Origin: Actinomycetota bacterium
Lineage (GTDB): Bacteria; Actinomycetota; Acidimicrobiia; Acidimicrobiales; Ilumatobacteraceae
Reading direction: 5' to 3'
Length of the DNA: 5,710 nt
Assembly (NCBI GenBank): GCA_005789925.1
Contig: SXWG01000159.1
Location: forward strand, 1 to 5,710
Within the stretch, counting starts at the first letter, position 1. Each line of letters begins with the position of its first letter. A program made the translations under genes and the position numbers. This document shows, in pieces, positions 5,350-5,710 of the stretch. The notes beneath the pieces are model-generated. The model searched no databases and was not told where the DNA came from. It worked only from the letters and a program-made list of their open reading frames with translations.

Positions 5350-5710
5350 ATGTCGCAGACCATCAAAGTCGACACGCGCAGTCGCATCATCGATGCAGCC
5401 CTCGCCACCATCGAGGCAGACGGCCAGGAAGCCTTGTCAATGCGCACCCTCGGAAATCTGGTCGGAGTGAGCGCCACCACTATCTATTGGCATGTGGGCT
5501 CGAGGGACGACGTCCTTCGAGCAGCCGTGTCGCGCTTCGCCGAACGCATCAGTTCGACGCATGCGACGGGACAAAGTTCACACGAGCGGGTCATGTCGAT
5601 TCTACGACAAGTGCGGTCGCTTTCAATCGACAACTTGAACATCTCACGTGCTGCGCTCGACCTCGGCATGCAAGCGAAATTGCAGATGCCCTCACAGACC
5701 GCACTCGCAC
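5350..5710 (+). CDS. TetR/AcrR-family transcriptional regulator, 3' end outside window
   Basis: The first 120 codons of an open frame that runs off the right edge. Residues 9-55 form a TetR N-terminal DNA-binding domain: TRSRIIDAALATIEADG (9-25), then the helix-turn-helix MRTLGNLVGVSATTIYWHVG (31-50) with the typical VS..T.Y.HV recognition pattern, followed by SRDDVLRAAV (51-60). Residues 61-120 begin the helical ligand-binding domain, which in this family is variable and cannot reveal the ligand. Full-length members have about 190-220 aa, so roughly 40% is missing. The gene is divergent from the ADC/amidohydrolase/SDR operon, separated by 126 bp that contain a palindrome on both promoters. 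It is therefore probably a local repressor of that operon and of itself, relieved by a pathway substrate or intermediate, perhaps an acyl-CoA or oxo-acid. Confidence 0.93.
   Translation, partial: MSQTIKVDTRSRIIDAALATIEADGQEALSMRTLGNLVGVSATTIYWHVGSRDDVLRAAVSRFAERISSTHATGQSSHERVMSILRQVRSLSIDNLNISRAALDLGMQAKLQMPSQTALA

Overview
The window looks like chromosomal DNA from a mid-to-high-50s % GC actinobacterium. This is judged by eye from GC, frequent GTG starts, a PGPGW-motif membrane protein, and an operon of Amidohydro_2 and SDR enzymes of a kind common in mycobacteria and Acidimicrobiia. The exact lineage cannot be fixed from the sequence. There is no RNA gene, mobile element or CRISPR array. 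The window is densely coding: the longest gap between genes is 126 bp (5224-5349), and it is a divergent control region.

Left part (45-978, + strand): a small PGPGW-type integral membrane protein overlaps by 14 bp a SnoaL/NTF2-like protein. The stop of the second gene overlaps by 4 bp the stop of the convergent operon on the other strand, which leaves no room for a terminator.

Middle and right part (5223 down to 975, - strand): a tightly packed four-gene operon. In transcription order it encodes an acetoacetate-decarboxylase-superfamily enzyme, two different Amidohydro_2 metal-dependent hydrolases/decarboxylases, and a short-chain dehydrogenase. Intergenic gaps are 4, 10 and 2 bp, so translation is probably coupled. 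The enzyme set suggests a catabolic pathway for an oxo-acid, cyclic or aromatic-derived compound: the SDR oxidises or reduces an alcohol/ketone, the amidohydrolases hydrolyse, hydrate or decarboxylate, and the ADC-like enzyme acts through a lysine Schiff base. The substrate is unknown.

Right end (5350-5710, + strand): the start of a divergently transcribed TetR-family repressor gene, cut by the window edge. The shared 126-bp region holds a 17-bp imperfect palindrome (5281-5297) that sits on the -10 elements of both predicted promoters, a perfect 7+7 inverted repeat (5244-5259), and an 8-bp direct repeat spaced by one helical turn (5310-5328). This fits a TetR repressor controlling itself and the catabolic operon.

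The points most worth a second look are the regulatory architecture, the apparent loss of classical decarboxylase residues in the ADC-like protein, and the uncharacterised pathway as a whole.
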